Positions 43,769 through 59,050 are shown, counted from the stretch's first letter. The stretch is 64,000 nt of DNA from Trochalopteron elliotii (GCA_024734555.1 JANPWX010000029.1:2175536-2239535), one strand, 5' to 3'. Made by a program: numbers and translations. The notes: generated by a model from the letters alone, not told the origin.

Positions 43769-44100
43769 TGATGCCTTGGAGTGGCTACAGAAGCACTACA
43801 AAGGCCTCTAGAACAGAGGCTAGACAAGGTTAAGAGAATAAAAGTGGATATTTATTAAAGGCCTTCTAGAGATACACCTTGGGCAGTCAAAAGCCTCCAA
43901 GGGGCTACACCCACGATGGACAGTGGTCACATGTTTTTCAGACAGATATAAGTTTGGTCTGTTTATGTATCAGGGGTTTATCCTCCAATTACACCTTCAG
44001 GTAATGAAGTCATTTACCTCCAGTTTGCTCTCCCCAAATTCGCTTTTGTTTATACTTTTTGGGGCCTGAGGCTGTAGGATGTCCTTGAGTTTCAGGCCTA
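43769..44100 (-). mobile_element. Antisense LTR-like element of an endogenous retrovirus (probable solo LTR)
   Basis: Read on the minus strand, the segment has a TATAAA-like box near its 5' side (about 44050), a long unique stretch, then AATAAA around 43853 followed by CCACTTTTATTCTCTTAAC and a short U5-like end. The wording of the polyadenylation region (GGCCTTTAATAAATA) is one I associate with songbird LTRs. No internal retroviral genes lie next to it, which suggests a solo LTR. TG/CA ends and target-site duplication could not be fixed, so the borders are approximate and the family is not named. Confidence 0.6.
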
Positions 44101-44356
44101 GAGGAATTGTTTAATTGTAGACAGTAGGTAACACTTTATATGGAATTTAGAGTTATGCACTAATGGAGTACAAGATTTGAAAAATAAAGAGGCTAAAATC
44201 TTAAGGCATTTAATTTCGACACTTAACTCAGTTTGCTTTTAAACAAAAACTAAACGCCGGCTTTCATCCGAAAGTGAGCAGGGCAGCTTTTGAGGGGCTG
44301 TATCTTTGAGCAGAGGTGCTCCTGCAGCCCTCCCTTTCCCTGGAGGCTGTCTGTGA

Positions 44357-44659
<303 letters not shown>

Positions 44660-44769
44660 TAAGGACCCAAGTGCTCTCAGGTATTAACCCTGACTCAGTT
44701 GGGGGAAATGCAGATAGGCTCTTGGAATCATTTCAAATCAGTGACAAACCAGTTTATAGGGAAGAAAAT

Positions 44770-44800
44770 TAAAAAAAAAAAAAAAAAACAAAAAAAACCC
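44770..44800. repeat. A-rich low-complexity run
   Basis: This is a run of A residues broken by single C or T and followed by CCCC. No adjacent element was recognised. Confidence 0.7.
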
Positions 44801-44847
44801 CACCAAAAACGACCCAACAACAAATTCCACATTAATAAGTAAAGATG

Positions 44848-44906
44848 CAACAAATGGTACCATGTGTGATATCAACAAATACAATACATGGTACTATGGG
44901 TGATAT
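44848..44906. repeat. Imprecise tandem repeat, two copies
   Basis: CAACAAATGGTACCATGTGT followed by GATAT recurs downstream as CAACAAATACAATACATGGT then ACTATGGGTGATAT. The second unit carries an extra nine or so bases. Confidence 0.6.
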
Positions 44907-47900
44907 CTCAGTATCATCCAAGCCTGAATGAGTCTCAGACTTAACTAAGCATTCGTTTGTGTGAATGGCCTCTTTTTTAATTTCCCTGTCTGATGCATCA
45001 GTGCTCTCCTGCTGTTATATATCACATGTGAAACGTGCTCCCACCAGCAGCACCCAGAGCAGGGCTGGAGTGCTGGGGGATTGTGTGCTCCTGGTGGTGC
45101 AGGAGCAGCTCCCTGCCATTCCCCCGTGCTGTGCAGGGACAGTGGCCCTGCTGTTTGCACAGAGACAATGCCAGCATAGGAGGATCCGTGGGCTGCTGTG
45201 AGCCCCTTCCCTGAGAGCCTGCAGCTCACTGCAGCATCAGCATCACAATCTCAGCTGGGCTCCATCAGCCTGGGAAGTTCAAAAAGGTCATCCTTACAAA
45301 AGCAATGATGTTCTAGCCTCTCAATTACTGTGCTTGAAAATTTACTCTGAAGAGGAATTAATTGTTCCTAAGTGAAATCCTTTATTTTGTCTCTACTGTC
45401 AGGCAGTCTATTCGGATTGTTTTAAAAAGTTACTTAAAACAAAGGAAAAAACTGTTATTTTCTCTGAGCTATAATCAAAAATGTGAAATTCTCAGTGATC
45501 GCATCCCTTCTGAGAAGTCTGAGCAGATCTGTCTGAAACAAGACTATCCCATCTACTGAGACTCTGAGGTTCAGGCAAGTGTGCTTTTCTCCAGAGAATT
45601 TTTGGAGAACTGTGAAGTATACCTTAGAAGAAATCTGGTGAGTCCAAATCCAAAATCATGTTGTTTTCATTATCTTAAGATAGTGAATTTAATATAGAAA
45701 CGAGTAGGTCACTTGAGATTTTCTTGGCAATTAGGGACCCTAATGGGACAGTCCTATTACAAGTGAATTGTTATTTCTTTACTTAAACGTATGGTGAGAT
45801 TCTTGCATCCCTCAAGCTGTTTTTCTTTTTTATTCCCCTCTGATTTCTCTTTGGATATACAAACCATTTCCAATACACACGTGAGTTGGAAACTAAAAGT
45901 ATACTCCTATTGGAGAGATTAAAAAAAAAGATACATATTTTCAGGGCATATCCTTTGATGTTGTGGTGCTGCATGCTTCTGCCACACTCTGCTAATATGA
46001 TTTAAATCAAAGCTTTTATGACTGAACACTTTGTGACCAGCACAGATGCAGAGTGTTTTTTTCATAATTGCTTTCAGTCTTCCATCATATCAACATACCT
46101 CTGCTAGATCAATCCAGGCATTTTGTTTTCAAAGTTCTTCCCAGATCTTTACAAAATGCCTGGTATGTAATTTTTTCATTAAATTCTGTAATAATTGCTT
46201 ATTTCAGAAGTTGATGCTTCGCACAAAATTTGTTTTGCTTTATAATCTCTCAGTAATGTGCCGATGTTTAGAAGTAATTAGTGTATGTAAAGTCTTCATT
46301 ACTGTGCAGACAAAAAGATGCCTTTTACCAAGATCTCAAAATTGCAAGATGAACTAGTGAACTCTGAAGCAAGATTTTAAGTCTAATTTTCAGAGCTTTG
46401 AACTAGACATCTTCCTTATTATTGATGTATATAATCAGTTCTTTCCAGAGGAAGGGTGATACTTCTAAAGTGATTAAAATATCGTAAGCTTTTTTTTTGT
46501 TTGGTATGTATTACACAGATTTCCTTGAAACTTAATGTGGTCCTGCCTGTGGCAAAGATGTGACTAGTGCAAAAAATCCAGGTATGCCCTTCTAGTTATC
46601 ATGGATGAAATTTGTGCAGTCAGAAGTTGTCTGTTGCATGCAGACAGATATTCTTGTGACAGGCCTGTGTTAGTATGGATTTTCACACGGTCATGTCCTG
46701 AGGCCATTCACAAAAGCACAAAGGCTGATGCTGGGAATGGGAGTGAGTTCAGAGGGACAACTCAGTGTGACCCCACTGGTTCATGTTACATGGAGCTGAA
46801 ACAGAGTTCTGAGGGAAAGGATGGTAAAAGTGATTTTTGTCAGTATTGATACGCAATTTCTAGAAGTTACCACTGGAAAATTTGTGCTTAGATTGAATTG
46901 AGACTTTGGTACAACGACGAGTTGCTCAAGATGTTTTAAACATTTGTGTGAAGAATTAAAGTGCACTTAAATTTTACAGAAACTCACTGTCGTTTAGAAT
47001 ACTGCCTTTATGGCTTCATTTTCAGCTGAATGTTTGACACACCATTTAATGTCAGAGTTACTGAGGAGTGTCCACCTAAAGAGATGCCACAAATGAGTCC
47101 TTTCTGGAAGGTACCTGACAAACTGCACAGTCTGTTTGTCCTAAGGCAGAAAATGCAAATCCTGTAGGAGAGGTTATTTACTCTGAATTTCTGTTTTTGC
47201 TACACCTAGTGTGAAATGAAGCCAGCAGAAAAACTTGCTTTGATTCCAGTGACTTTAGGCCAAGTCCACTCAGAACAAATTGATCTGTGAGGAAGAAAAG
47301 GAGATTTCTGTATACAAACCATTTTCTTTTGTTTGTGTTTCTTTACCAGTTTCTTTGTGCTATATTTACATGGCGGTGGAAAAGAAATCATCATAGTAAC
47401 CTGCAGGTATCTGAGTTCATTCAGGGTATTTTATTCTATTTAATATCAAATTAGCCTTTAATAGAGGCTTGACAGAATGCACACTCTTTGTCATTTCATT
47501 GTTGAGTATCTAAGCTCAAAAGTTTTAATAGCACTGCATTTTTTCTCTCTGAATTACTTGGTTTAAGAAAAGCACTCAGAAAATCCTCCCAAAACAGCAG
47601 TGTGAGCTCAGTGTTAGCACAGTGTTTGTGCAAAGCAGCTTTTGCCTGTGTGCAGTAGAATTATGTGTAAGAATCAATGCAAATACAAATGCATGCTGTT
47701 CCAAGTTACACAGATTTTGATAAATCTATATCCAAATAATATAAAAGTGAATGGAGTGGGTGCCTGGTCTTGCTCAGCTGCTGTTGGAAGCAGAGCAGAG
47801 CTTCAGTTCACTTTGCTGCTTCAGGTAAGAAAAGAAATTGCTTACTGGAGTGGTGATAAAGAAAATTAATCTTTTCCCAGTGCAAAAATAGACCTGTCAG

Positions 47901-48769
47901 GATATGTTTATTAAGTGATTACTATTCATTGATTGCAATTATGGAGGAAGTTATAACTAAATAATAGAGGGTAATCTAGATGAAAAAAAAATATTGGAAA
48001 ACTAATAACAAAGTGAAAGAAAGGTATAGAAGTTGTTAATCTTGAACCCATTTCATGACAGAAATTTAAGATGGAGGATTTAGCTTTTCGTTGAATCATC
48101 TGAATGTTGTTAAAGCATGCTGTTATAAAACAGATCTGTTACTTTCACTGAAAATAATATCTGGATGTTTAAAACTGTTGTTTTTAAATGCTTGCAGAGG
48201 ATGTTCTGCATATAAACTGTCAAGATAGTATTCCAAGGACAGTGTGATATATATGGAGATCTTATGAAACAGTCAGAAATACCATTTTAAAAGTGTAATT
48301 CCATCTGTAATTCATATCCCTGGAGCATGGACTCTAAGTTATTGGTAAAAATCTCACTGGGAGATCAGTGAAAGCAGGATTTAATCCTAAATATTTACAA
48401 GTAAAATTTAAATGTCTGCAAATGGATCTTTTAAGGTGAGCTCTGACCAGAAGGTGATAGAAGAGGTTTTCTTTGTGGCTGCCTGTCATATTCCCAAGCC
48501 TTGCTCTTGTCTGCCCATGTCCTCCCTTAGATGTAGGTAAAGCACTCCCTTTCAGACAGAAAGTGGGAAAAAATTGTACTCAAGGCTATTTGGTAATATG
48601 AATACTCTGCTGCAGATTTTGATCCAGACAGTTCTTATGTTTTATGTTCTTTTTTTTAATTTTTTATGCAAATGAGCTATACCCCTGGTATAGACATTGA
48701 AGCTGAACCTCCACCTGCCTGCCTGGCAAAACACAAACAGGTGATGAGTCCATGTCTTCAGGCTCTGCC

Positions 48770-48850
48770 TAGGTTCATTCAGCTTAGAAAAGACCCTCAA
48801 GATCATAAAGTCCAGCCATAAACCTCACACTGTTCTGGCCTTGGTGCTGC
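48770..48850 (-). mobile_element. CR1-like LINE 3'-end fragment
   Basis: The plus strand reads TTAGAAAAGACCCTCAAGAT followed by CATAAAGTCCAGCC. This is the reverse complement of the conserved CR1 3' end as I remember it (GACCTTCAAGATCAT...AGTCCAACC). It is short and non-coding, and inserted antisense to TENM3. Confidence 0.65.
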
Positions 48851-51800
48851 TTTCTGAAATCTAACTCCAGAGTTGGGGATCAGCAACTTTCCCCCGCTGA
48901 GCCCTTGGCCTTTGTACTAAAACTGTCAAAACTGTAGAACAAGTTCCTTAGTAAAGAAGGGGTTTGGAAATCTGTATTAGCTCTGTATCTTATCTTCTAT
49001 GTTTTCAAGGCCTTGAATAAAGGAGAAAGGTTTGAAAAAAGCTAGGATTCAGTCACCTATGTGGTGGAAAATAACCTAATATTTTCATATGCATAAAAAT
49101 ATGAAAAAGAAAGAACGCCGTGTCCAGGATTATTAAAAAGTTACAGTAGAACATATTTATCTTAGGAAAAAAAGTGTTACCAGTAAATGAAAAACTGAAG
49201 GAGGTTGTCCAAGCAAGTTGTGAATTCCTCATCAATGGAGTTTTTAGCGACCGTTTAGAAAACATTTGTCAGGAATAACAGAGGTAATTCATCCTGCCCT
49301 GGGGCAGCAGGCTCACCAGAAATCATTCAACTCTATGAGCTTTCTTCCAGCCTGCTTTTAAATGAGTTTAAGAGGAAGGATTTCTTCTAAGGACTTTATT
49401 TTTAATGGCCTGCGTTAAGAATTGGATTGTCATTCCCTTTGAGAATCCAGTGCCACTGTTGGAAGTAGAATTGATAATTTATCCAACCAGGGAGATTTTT
49501 CTATGTGTTCTGTATTTGCAGAACAGTGGGTTGTCCATGTGGATGTTGAGCCACTCTGAAACATCCAAACTAACTCACACCCAGTTGGTAAATACTTTAA
49601 ATACTCTCCCTTTAAAGATGAACACTATGTGGCCCATATTCCACCTCTGGTTCCAATAACAAATTGTTTACTAAAATCTTTCCCCCCCTGAGTGCTCTGG
49701 GATGACCCTTCCAGCTTTTAGACATGTTTATATTTTCTATCAGCTGGATGGAATACCACAGGTGAAGTGTAAAGATTTGGTTCTTTACCTTATCATGGAC
49801 TCAATAATCACTAGAAATATTAATAATGGGGCATTGTGTTATCTTTGGATATAGCAAGATATTTTTGTCCCATGATAAAGCTCTTTGTGTCAAGATTTTT
49901 TTTTCTTCTACTACTGATTTCTCTTGTTGTAATTACAATGGTAATGATTCAAAGATGAGGCAATTTTCAGGAGAGATGGAAAGTGTGTGGGAGGAGGCAG
50001 TGGAAAGCCATCATATCTGACAAAGAGCAATTTAGAAGGAGCTAGATATATCAGACTTCTCCAATGGATTTCTAACTTGAAATTAATCTGTAACAGTTTA
50101 TAACCTATGAAAGCATAAAAAACCCTCTAACCACGATGACAGGAATTTAGATTGCACACTCTGAGGAGGGAGGAACACATTTTTTTCATTTTATTTGAAA
50201 AATGCATAGAATATTTAGGTCATGACCACTTTTCATTACTGCTGATACAGAAATATGTTGGTAATATATATATGATGACATGACCAAAAATGTTCGAGAT
50301 GTTGGCTGTTCCTGAATGTGCAGATTCCAATTCATCACCTGTGTCACACAGTTATCCCACTGCTTTTACACTGGAAGCAGATTTCTGTGATGCAGCCTTT
50401 AGAGCACATGGTGCCAAGCATTCATTGGAGTTTGAGTTGTTCCCCCTGTGCCTCTTCAGCAAAGCAGAGGAGCAGCAGGTATCTCATGGGGCAACCTGAG
50501 AGATTCTCAATTATTTCTGTCACTCACTGCACATCATTCACATTTTCACTTCCATCATTCAAACACAGAGAGACTCAAAAGGTAGAAATCTTCCTTACAG
50601 GGTGGCATTTTGGAAATATATATTATGTCATGTCACATTTTATAACCAAAGCCAAGGAAATGTACTCATCACTTAGATAAATAAATGCTCATCTAGACCA
50701 ACACCTCTGTGCTTCAGTAAAGGTGTGAGTTCTTGGTAAATAAATATCTGATAAATAAATTTCTTCCTGGAAATCTGATGCTTCTTATCTATCCCAAGTA
50801 CATTTGCTATTGAGGTGCTTTGTTGGTTGCCTGATCTTTGTTATATTTTTTTCACCTCCAAAGCTTCTGAATAAAATCTCTTGGCTGTAGAGTCCCCAGA
50901 TTCCAGACTATGTGGATGGCTCTTGCTTGGGATTTCTGGTTTTGGTTTGTAACTTTGCAAATTCCTATGACAAAAACTGAAATACACTGGCTACTTTTGT
51001 GGATCAGGGATGAGTAAACTTCCTAAATAATTCCTGTAGCACTAAGGAATCCAGAACTACAATATGCATCCACTTAACTTTATCATAGCTGAGCAAGGGA
51101 GCTGATTATGACTACTTGGAAGGAAGCATTCTGTGTGGAGATGTATGTATAGTGAGAGTGGTTTGCCTTTCAAGGAGTTTAGAAACAAAATTCCTTTTTG
51201 TTGGCAAAATTTACAGGGGGCAGCTGGGGATCTTTTTTGGCTGAAAGGCAAGCTTATTCATGAGGAAGAACTTTCCTGTTTGCATTCTTTGCTGAGGGCT
51301 TCCTGTAAATGATTGAAACATGTCACTGCTCAGTGTTAGAACACTTGAGTAGCTTTTTTCTTTCTCTTTTTACAGGATATTTGTGGAGCATGACCTTATT
51401 TCTTTTCCTTTCTAGCCCAAAAAATTTAATGAGTATGTTTTCAGCTAAACTTCCTGCATTTTGTCTGGTACTTCAAAGGTGCACCCAGAAGATACTGGTG
51501 AATAGTTTCCCAAACTAAAACCACATTTCTTTTCTCTCCTTTTGGAGGGGCTTTTACATGAGTTATATTGATTTTCTGGCCAATTCTTGAACTCTTAAAA
51601 GACCACAAAAAGGGAGGGAGGGCAATCAATCAGGGAGCTGATCTAACTTTTGAAAGGGCAGAGCCGATTATGCTGTACATTGCAGCATTCCCAGAGTCAG
51701 ACAATCTCCTCTTCTCCTGCAGATAATATTTTCTCTATTATTTTGTACCCCGTGGTGCCAAGCAGAGCTTCAGTAAGTGAGTGAATTACACGGTGTTGCT

Positions 51801-54800
51801 GGAAACAAAACAACAAAGACAGAGGAATGCTAGTGAGGTCAGTGGCATGGATTGTATAGAGATAGAAAGGTAGAGCTGGATCTTGAGAAATAGACATGTA
51901 TATACATATATATAATATTTATACTTACTAACAAAGAAATACAAAAGAGAACAAAACCTGTCCATCCTTTTGAGACCTGCTGTTCATATTCCTGTTAAAG
52001 ATACCTTTTTCTTGATCACTTTCATTCTTGCTTATACATTCTCAAGGTATCATTCTTGCATCTTCAGTATCAGTTTCACATAATCTTTCATGCTTGAAGT
52101 TGCAAATAAAGGCAAATGTGTTTTGCCTGACTGCTGCAAACTCTGTGGAATAATATTTCAGATGCAAAGGTTTGGGGATTTTTTTTACCATCTTCTTGCC
52201 AATTTAGTATCAAATTAACAGTAGGATGCATTATAAGTTAGAGACTTGTCTTCCTAAGATATTTAATGCTTTTTGAAATTCTCTACTCAATATTTTCTTA
52301 GTTTAATGTTGTATTAAAAATATTAACGTCAGAAATAAAAAGAAAAAAATGTCTCTCTGTAGCACCTCTGAGGTGTCAGCTCAGGATTTTGCTGTGTGAT
52401 CTATTTAGGGCTTCGGGGGAAAATGAAACTATTGAAAGCCTTCTCTTGAAGCTGTCAGTTCTCTCTTGTGCAGTAACTACTCACTGAGGATGAATACACG
52501 CTGATGCTGAATATTGATACATCCTTCTTTCACTAAAAGCCCTTACTTAGACAGTTTTTTAACAGATCTTAAGGAATGAATATGGGGACTTGTTCAGAGC
52601 ACAAGTTACGAGGTATCATGAGCCATTTTTATTGAAGAAAGTTTTTACAAAATTTATGTTATCCAGCTCTTTTCTCTTGTTCCTTCTTTCTTTCCATCCC
52701 TGTTCTGACCTGCTTATGAAATGCTCAATAGGATAATGATGCTTCTGGAGATTATTCCTGTGTGTAGCCTCAGCCTATTTCATTTTACATGTAGCTTTTC
52801 TATACATACAAAAAGAAGCAAAGTTTGCTGTCCAACAGAAATCATCATATAATATATCTCATTTGCCCAAAGAAATTACAAACATAATTTTGGTTGCTGA
52901 AATGTAAGAGCTGAATACAAATGTGAGTATTCTTAAAGGCATTTGGGTCTGATGTTTTAGTCCATGTTCATCTCTTCATGTTGAAAGTGAAAATAATTGG
53001 AATAATCCTGAAGTCATTACCTGATTTATAGCTTCCAAGAAATTGTGACCAACTGAGTAGATTTCTACAATTTCCAGCACATTCTATTGTCATGTTTGCA
53101 GTGATGTAGTGTTGATTGACATATTAGTGTCCATCTCAGGCTGTCTTCAAAACACATCCATGCTGGGATAGATGGAGACAAAGGAGTGCTGGTGTCTCAT
53201 TAATCAGCAGTCCAGAGCCATGCTGCTGAAAGCCAAAGGAAAAGCAGGACATGATATATTAAGGTTGCTGTGTTTGTCATCATCCCCTCTCCATTCACTA
53301 ACAGGATTAGAGCAGAAAGGATTCATGGCCCAGCTGTTCCCTGAGGATTTTCAGCTCTGAGAGCTGACCCTGAGCACTGCACACTTAAACATTTCACTCC
53401 AAAAGAGAACCTCTCTTAAACAGTTAAGCAGTTTTCATGGAAAAGTAGCAAGTTTGCTTTCACAAAGACTTTGCTGTGACATGGATCAAAACATTATCCT
53501 TAATGAAAATTTAGGCAGGGGAGACATGGCTCTCTGTTTATCCACATAAAGATTTTCTCCCTCTTGCTCTACTGCACTTAAAAGATATTTTTACTCCTGC
53601 CTTACTGTGCTCAGCCAGTTGTGTGGGCCATGGGTGGTGTCTGACATCTGAGATGGATTTTCTTGTGGTGGCTCTCTGGTTTTTGGGAGCTGGGCAGTGA
53701 GTCCCAGATGCTCAAGTGTCAAACAGTCTCTGGGTTCTCTCAAACGTGGTTTGCAAAGCAGCCCCCAAGTCCTGCCCACCTCACTGGCACTTCCTCTGTT
53801 CCACAGTGCCTCCTCAAAGGCCATGGGGGTCCTGCATTTTGGAACTAGGGAGCCATAATTCTGACAAAGAACCGTCTAAGTTTATTGCTTTTTTCCTAAT
53901 CCCACTGTATTTTTAGTTTCTATTTGCACTTTTTAAGTCCAGTGCAAAGCAGGTTGATCAAACTCAGCATCAATAGACTGTAGCCTGCTTTTAAAATGCT
54001 GTAAAATGAGATACCATCAAAACAGCTGCAAGAAAAGGTTTAGATATTTCTTTTTAAATGTTCTGGCTTGATTAGGGTAGATTGAACTATATGAGCTAAG
54101 AGTTAATTGTTCATATATTTGAAAAGTGTAAACACTTCTAACATCTCAGTATATTTTTACATGAACCTATATAAAGATGATTTTTTTCTCTGTTTAATTA
54201 TAAAATTTTAGATGAGTATTTTTTTAGATAGCTGTTGGAAGACTAAAGTTATTCAAGTTATTATTTGAGAAATAAGTAATATTCATATTTCATCTATACC
54301 ATATATGTTTTCATTTTCCCTCAAAAAGTTTTTCATAGCATTGAACAACTGAGCTAAAGAACTATAGTGCATCAAGGTGCAGTCCCTGTTCTGAAGAGAA
54401 TTAGTAGGGATAATAACTTTGGTATCTAAGAAGTAAATGTAATGGTGTAATTGTGATTAAAACCATTATTTTTAATTAAAAACTAAATCCGTTTGTAGTG
54501 GAAAATATTACTAGGCTGCTAGGTTGTGATTTTAGGTTAGAAGCAATATTAAGAGGACAATTATCCAAAAGCACAAATTAACAACAAAAAGAATCTGTTT
54601 AGGAATAGCAGTTTTTTGTCTGGATCATGGTGGTTTATTGATTTTGAAAGTAGTGCTGCTTCAAATACTGTGATTTTCCAATTGTTACGAATGAAAAGGC
54701 ATTGCTGAGTTTCTCGTGGAAGGAGCTCCTCAAGAATAGCACTGAAGCTATTTTTGTAAATTCAGCATGTACAAACACAAATCCCTAAATGTCCCAGAAG

Positions 54801-57146
54801 ATGCTGATTCTCCTAAACACAAAGACACATTAGTACAGATGAGAGAACTGACTTTTTGTTTTAACCACTGGGAATTCTAGAGAGCAGAACTCAGTCCCTG
54901 ATGCAGCACATTCCCATCCACCTTTCAGCACAGTTTAAATATAAACTGATCTGAGTGCTTTCCATTTCATAAAACAAGGCAAGATGTGTGTATGCTGGGT
55001 TACAGATCACTCCTCTCCCAAACTAAGAGGAATTAGCATTACAGCATTCAGTCCCACAATGGAAGATAGTGTGCTCAGAATTAAGTAGTTCTATAAAAAA
55101 GGGTGTTACTCTTCCTTTTCCGTATTTTATTTTTAAATTGTAGAATTCCCTAGCATTTGGACCATAAAGGCATTACTGTAAACAGAAAACCATGAATCAT
55201 TATTTGTTGTTGAGAAGTGAATGACTTTGTTAAAATGCTTGCAGTTTCTGATTAATCCTTACTTTTTTTTTTGAGTAGTTATATAACAGTACAGAAAAGC
55301 AGTAGCAATGTTTCTTTTCTTGTTTCAAAAACAATTGAAAAGATGTTTTAGATTTAAGACTTAGGACTTTATTAGAATTCTGAAATGAAGGTTAAACATT
55401 GCTGCCATGTGGCATTGCTAATAGCTGAATCAGGGTGGGGGGAGTAGAGTGACACAGATTTTTAGATACAATTCATCTTTTTATTGGCTTTGGAACAGGA
55501 GTAAAACTGCTTTTTTGTTACTGTCTCCCTTGGATCATTATTAATTGATTCTTTATCATGAAACCAATCCATATATATCTTCATTGTGTCCTGTGAATGT
55601 TTGAAACTTTTTTTTTCCTCAAAATAAGTCAGAAATATTGATTTATAGTGGAGAAAGCCTGCCATATTTAGAGAACAGAGTATCAAAGTCAAGGTCACCC
55701 TGTTTGTGAAGGCTGAATGGACATTGGCTGATTTCTCATTGGAATCTTGTTGCATATTCCAAAACAATTTTGATTGCTTGTATGCTGAGTTGAAAAGTGA
55801 ATAAAAATCGCTCAGACCCACCCTTAATTGCAAACAGTAGTTCATATACTTAATGAAAAGGGTTAATTAGCAATGAAATATCACTCAGCAGACTTTTTGG
55901 ATACACTGAAATGTCTCCTAAAATTGCTAGTATTTCCATTCCACATAAAAGGTTTTTTAAAATACAACTAAGACAATGCTTATTGCAATCTAATTATATC
56001 CCCATTCCTTTCAATCTTTCAATCTTCCATGCACAAAGAATGTGCTAAGTGAAATCTTTGACCAGTATTTGTGTTTCTAGTTACCATGAAATTCCTAAGA
56101 TCCTCATTAACTAATTTAAAAGCATTTACTGCATGGAAATTTTAAAGTATGAGATGCTTTGTAAAGGGAAATATTTATTGAGCAGAACTGGGGGGATTTA
56201 ACATGTGTGCCTTCCATTGAAGACTGCATCTATTTACTCAACTTTTATAGGTACAGTTTCCCCTACTTATTAAGGATTTTTGTCATAATTTCTGAGATTA
56301 AACACTCCAGTTTTAAAAATTCCTAGCAAGTTGTATATAATGCTTCTGATTTCTGAAGTGAGCATTCCTGTTGATACTCAATGGGAGATTTAATAAAGTT
56401 ATTTGCAGAATATGTCCCCAGATCTTAATTATTTATTTTCTGTATTTTAATGCTTGAGATAGAAACGTAATGAAATGTGAAAAGTGAACAAATGACAGTG
56501 AACTGAAAAGGAAAATGTCAGTTCTCATCAGTATTGCTTCTCAATTTTTGTCCTGTGACTGAAGATTATAGTTTTATTAAAGATGAACTTCCACAGGGCT
56601 ACTGCTGCTGATCCCTTGCTTGAATTAGGTAACTTCACCCCAGCCTAGGAAATAATTACAATTAGTAAATAGTTTCCTTCAGTGTGGGAAGCAGGTGAGC
56701 ATGCTGGAGAACCCACAAAAAAGTCTTGTGTTGACAGATTTGTACCTTGAGGAGCAAGGCTGTGTCACTAAACTGCAGGAGAGCTTTTCCAGTGAGTGAC
56801 ACCGTTAAAAGGGATTTTTGCAGAAACTTCCTGAGTGCTTACAGCAGTTATTAGAGTAAATTGGATCTGCACTGTGCCTGATTAAGCATATTCCCACAGA
56901 CGTGTTTACCATGAAAGCCAGAGCTGTCCCCAAGTTCACGTTGCTTGATTGTGATCCGTGAGATCTCTTTTTTTAAGAAAAGTAATAACCTGCATAGAAA
57001 AGAAAAATTCCTTTGACATCTGTTTGTTATGTTTAGAGATACTATGAGATACTCACATTGTATTTTCAGCATTGCAAAGAGTTAATTACACAAAGCTCTA
57101 GCAAGTTGTCTTTTAGGTGTCCCTTGCATAGACCATAGATTTTCAT

Positions 57147-57175
57147 CATCATCATCATCATTATTATTATTATTT
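57147..57175. repeat. Compound ATC/ATT trinucleotide tract
   Basis: Several ATC units pass directly into several ATT units. It is a short compound microsatellite. Confidence 0.85.
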
Positions 57176-58989
57176 ACTGGAAATTCCTTTTAACCAATCT
57201 TCGTTTCTGTTTTTCCTTGTTCTGTTGGGTTTTTTTTTAAACTAAAGCAAATATCCTGACAATACATAGCTCTGGACTTTTTTGCTTGACATGAATCAGT
57301 GAATGAGGTTTATTAATTCAATATACTGATTGTCCTGGTCACACAATCCTGTTGCAGCTGAGGAAGGGTGGTCTCCACATTTCTTGGCTGCATCTCCCAC
57401 TCCCTTACCTTGTGTTTCTCTTCCTAAGTGCTTCTGGAAAACAGCCCCAGTGTAAGAAGTGACAACTTGCCTGCCCCGAGATGGCTTAAAAACTGTCAAA
57501 TAGAGATGCAAGGCAATCAAGTTAAAAGTCTCATTGGTGCTTCTGATGGCTTCTACAGAGAAATGGAAAATAAATGCTCTGCCCAGCAGCAGAAAGACTT
57601 AAGTATTCGTTCCAGAGAATTAAGGACACTTCTAGTGAGGCGAGGGGAGGAGCAGAGCAGTCAGTTGCCTGGTAGTAAATATGTTTAATGTAAAGCAAGC
57701 AGAGCTTAAAGAGCTCGTTTCTCTTCCAAATTTCTTCCAAGTGCAGATTAAATACTCTTGGCTTTCTTGGGGGTGAGATGGAGAAGATGATCTCCCTCAT
57801 AGATCAAAACCACTTTCACAGATTTATTTAGTGTATAAATATCAAAGCAACTGGCTATATCTGAAGGATTATGAGGTTTCTTCCTTCACCACATAGACAG
57901 ATAAAGAAAGGAACAAAAAGAGAACTGTTTTATGCATGCAGGATTTAAACCAGTTCATTTGTGAACCCTACATTTTTATCTCTGTAGCTTTTATTAGTTA
58001 TTTGTGCAGTTGGTAGATAAAAAAATTGGAAAATTGTATGATATTCATGAGGCTTATGGATATTGACAAGGAATGCAGAACAGAGCCTTGCACTTTAGAA
58101 TTAAAGGGATGTTTATAAAGTATATTTTACGAATTGAAATATTCGTCCTCTATCCTATATCTGCCAAACAACTCAGCATACACAAATACTCACATAACTC
58201 AGAATACATTGCTTATCTATTTTAATTTGTTTTGCATACATTGCCCATGTGGTGGAATACTGCTCCTAGGTCATGAGCATTATTTCATACTTTATATTTG
58301 TGTATATTCAAACTCCATAAATTCCAGCCTTAACAAACATGGGAAATATATTTTAATATTCATATACCCATTATTTTTGGTCAGTGGTAATCATATTTTA
58401 ATGTCACGAAGATTTAGGATTACTGCAAGCCAGAAGGCATATGAGAAGCATTCAGTACATTGCTACTATTTTTCATTCCAAACTATTCCACAATACTTCA
58501 TAAAAACTTCTGGGGTTTTCTCTGGCACTTTCTTTGGGTTCTTCTTTTGGACAATTGGAACTCTGAAGTCCAAACCCATGCAGTGTGCAGCCATTTAATG
58601 GAACTGATGTGATTAATACCTTAAGAAGATCAGCTGCAAAATATAATGCACATCTAAATAGTGCTTTTCATCCTGACAGGATTCCAAAGTTCTGTACCAA
58701 ATTTGAGGGACAGAAGGTACTAATCTGCCACACAGTAATAGAGGAAACTGCCTACTTCTCTTAAGGCTCATATTTATTCTTCTGTTAGAGATAACCTGCA
58801 CACTTACACGGGATCAGCATTTGCATACCTGAAAGTTAATTGCTAAATTATAAATTCTATGCAGGTATTAATAACTAATGAATAGCAAGCAATTCTATTT
58901 TAATAATGACTGAGAAAACTGGGATTCCCTGCCCTAAAATTATGAAATATAAAGCTCTAAAACCAAAGGGACCATAGATAATTCAGTTT

Positions 58990-59050
58990 AGTTTAGAAGG
59001 GATGTCAGCAGGTCAACTGGTCCAACCTCTCCTTCAAAGTAGGGTGGTTT
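58990..59050 (-). mobile_element. CR1-like LINE fragment
   Basis: GTCAGCAGGTCAACTGGTCC followed by AACCTCTCCTTCAAAG resembles antisense CR1 3'-region sequence (GGTCATCTGGTCCAACC...CTCAAAG). The match may extend further right, but it becomes unrecognisable after about 59050. Confidence 0.55.

Noticed and set aside
53591..53916. G/C-richer patch with frames on both strands
   Set aside because: No protein or repeat family could be recognised; possibly an old element, but nothing supports a call.
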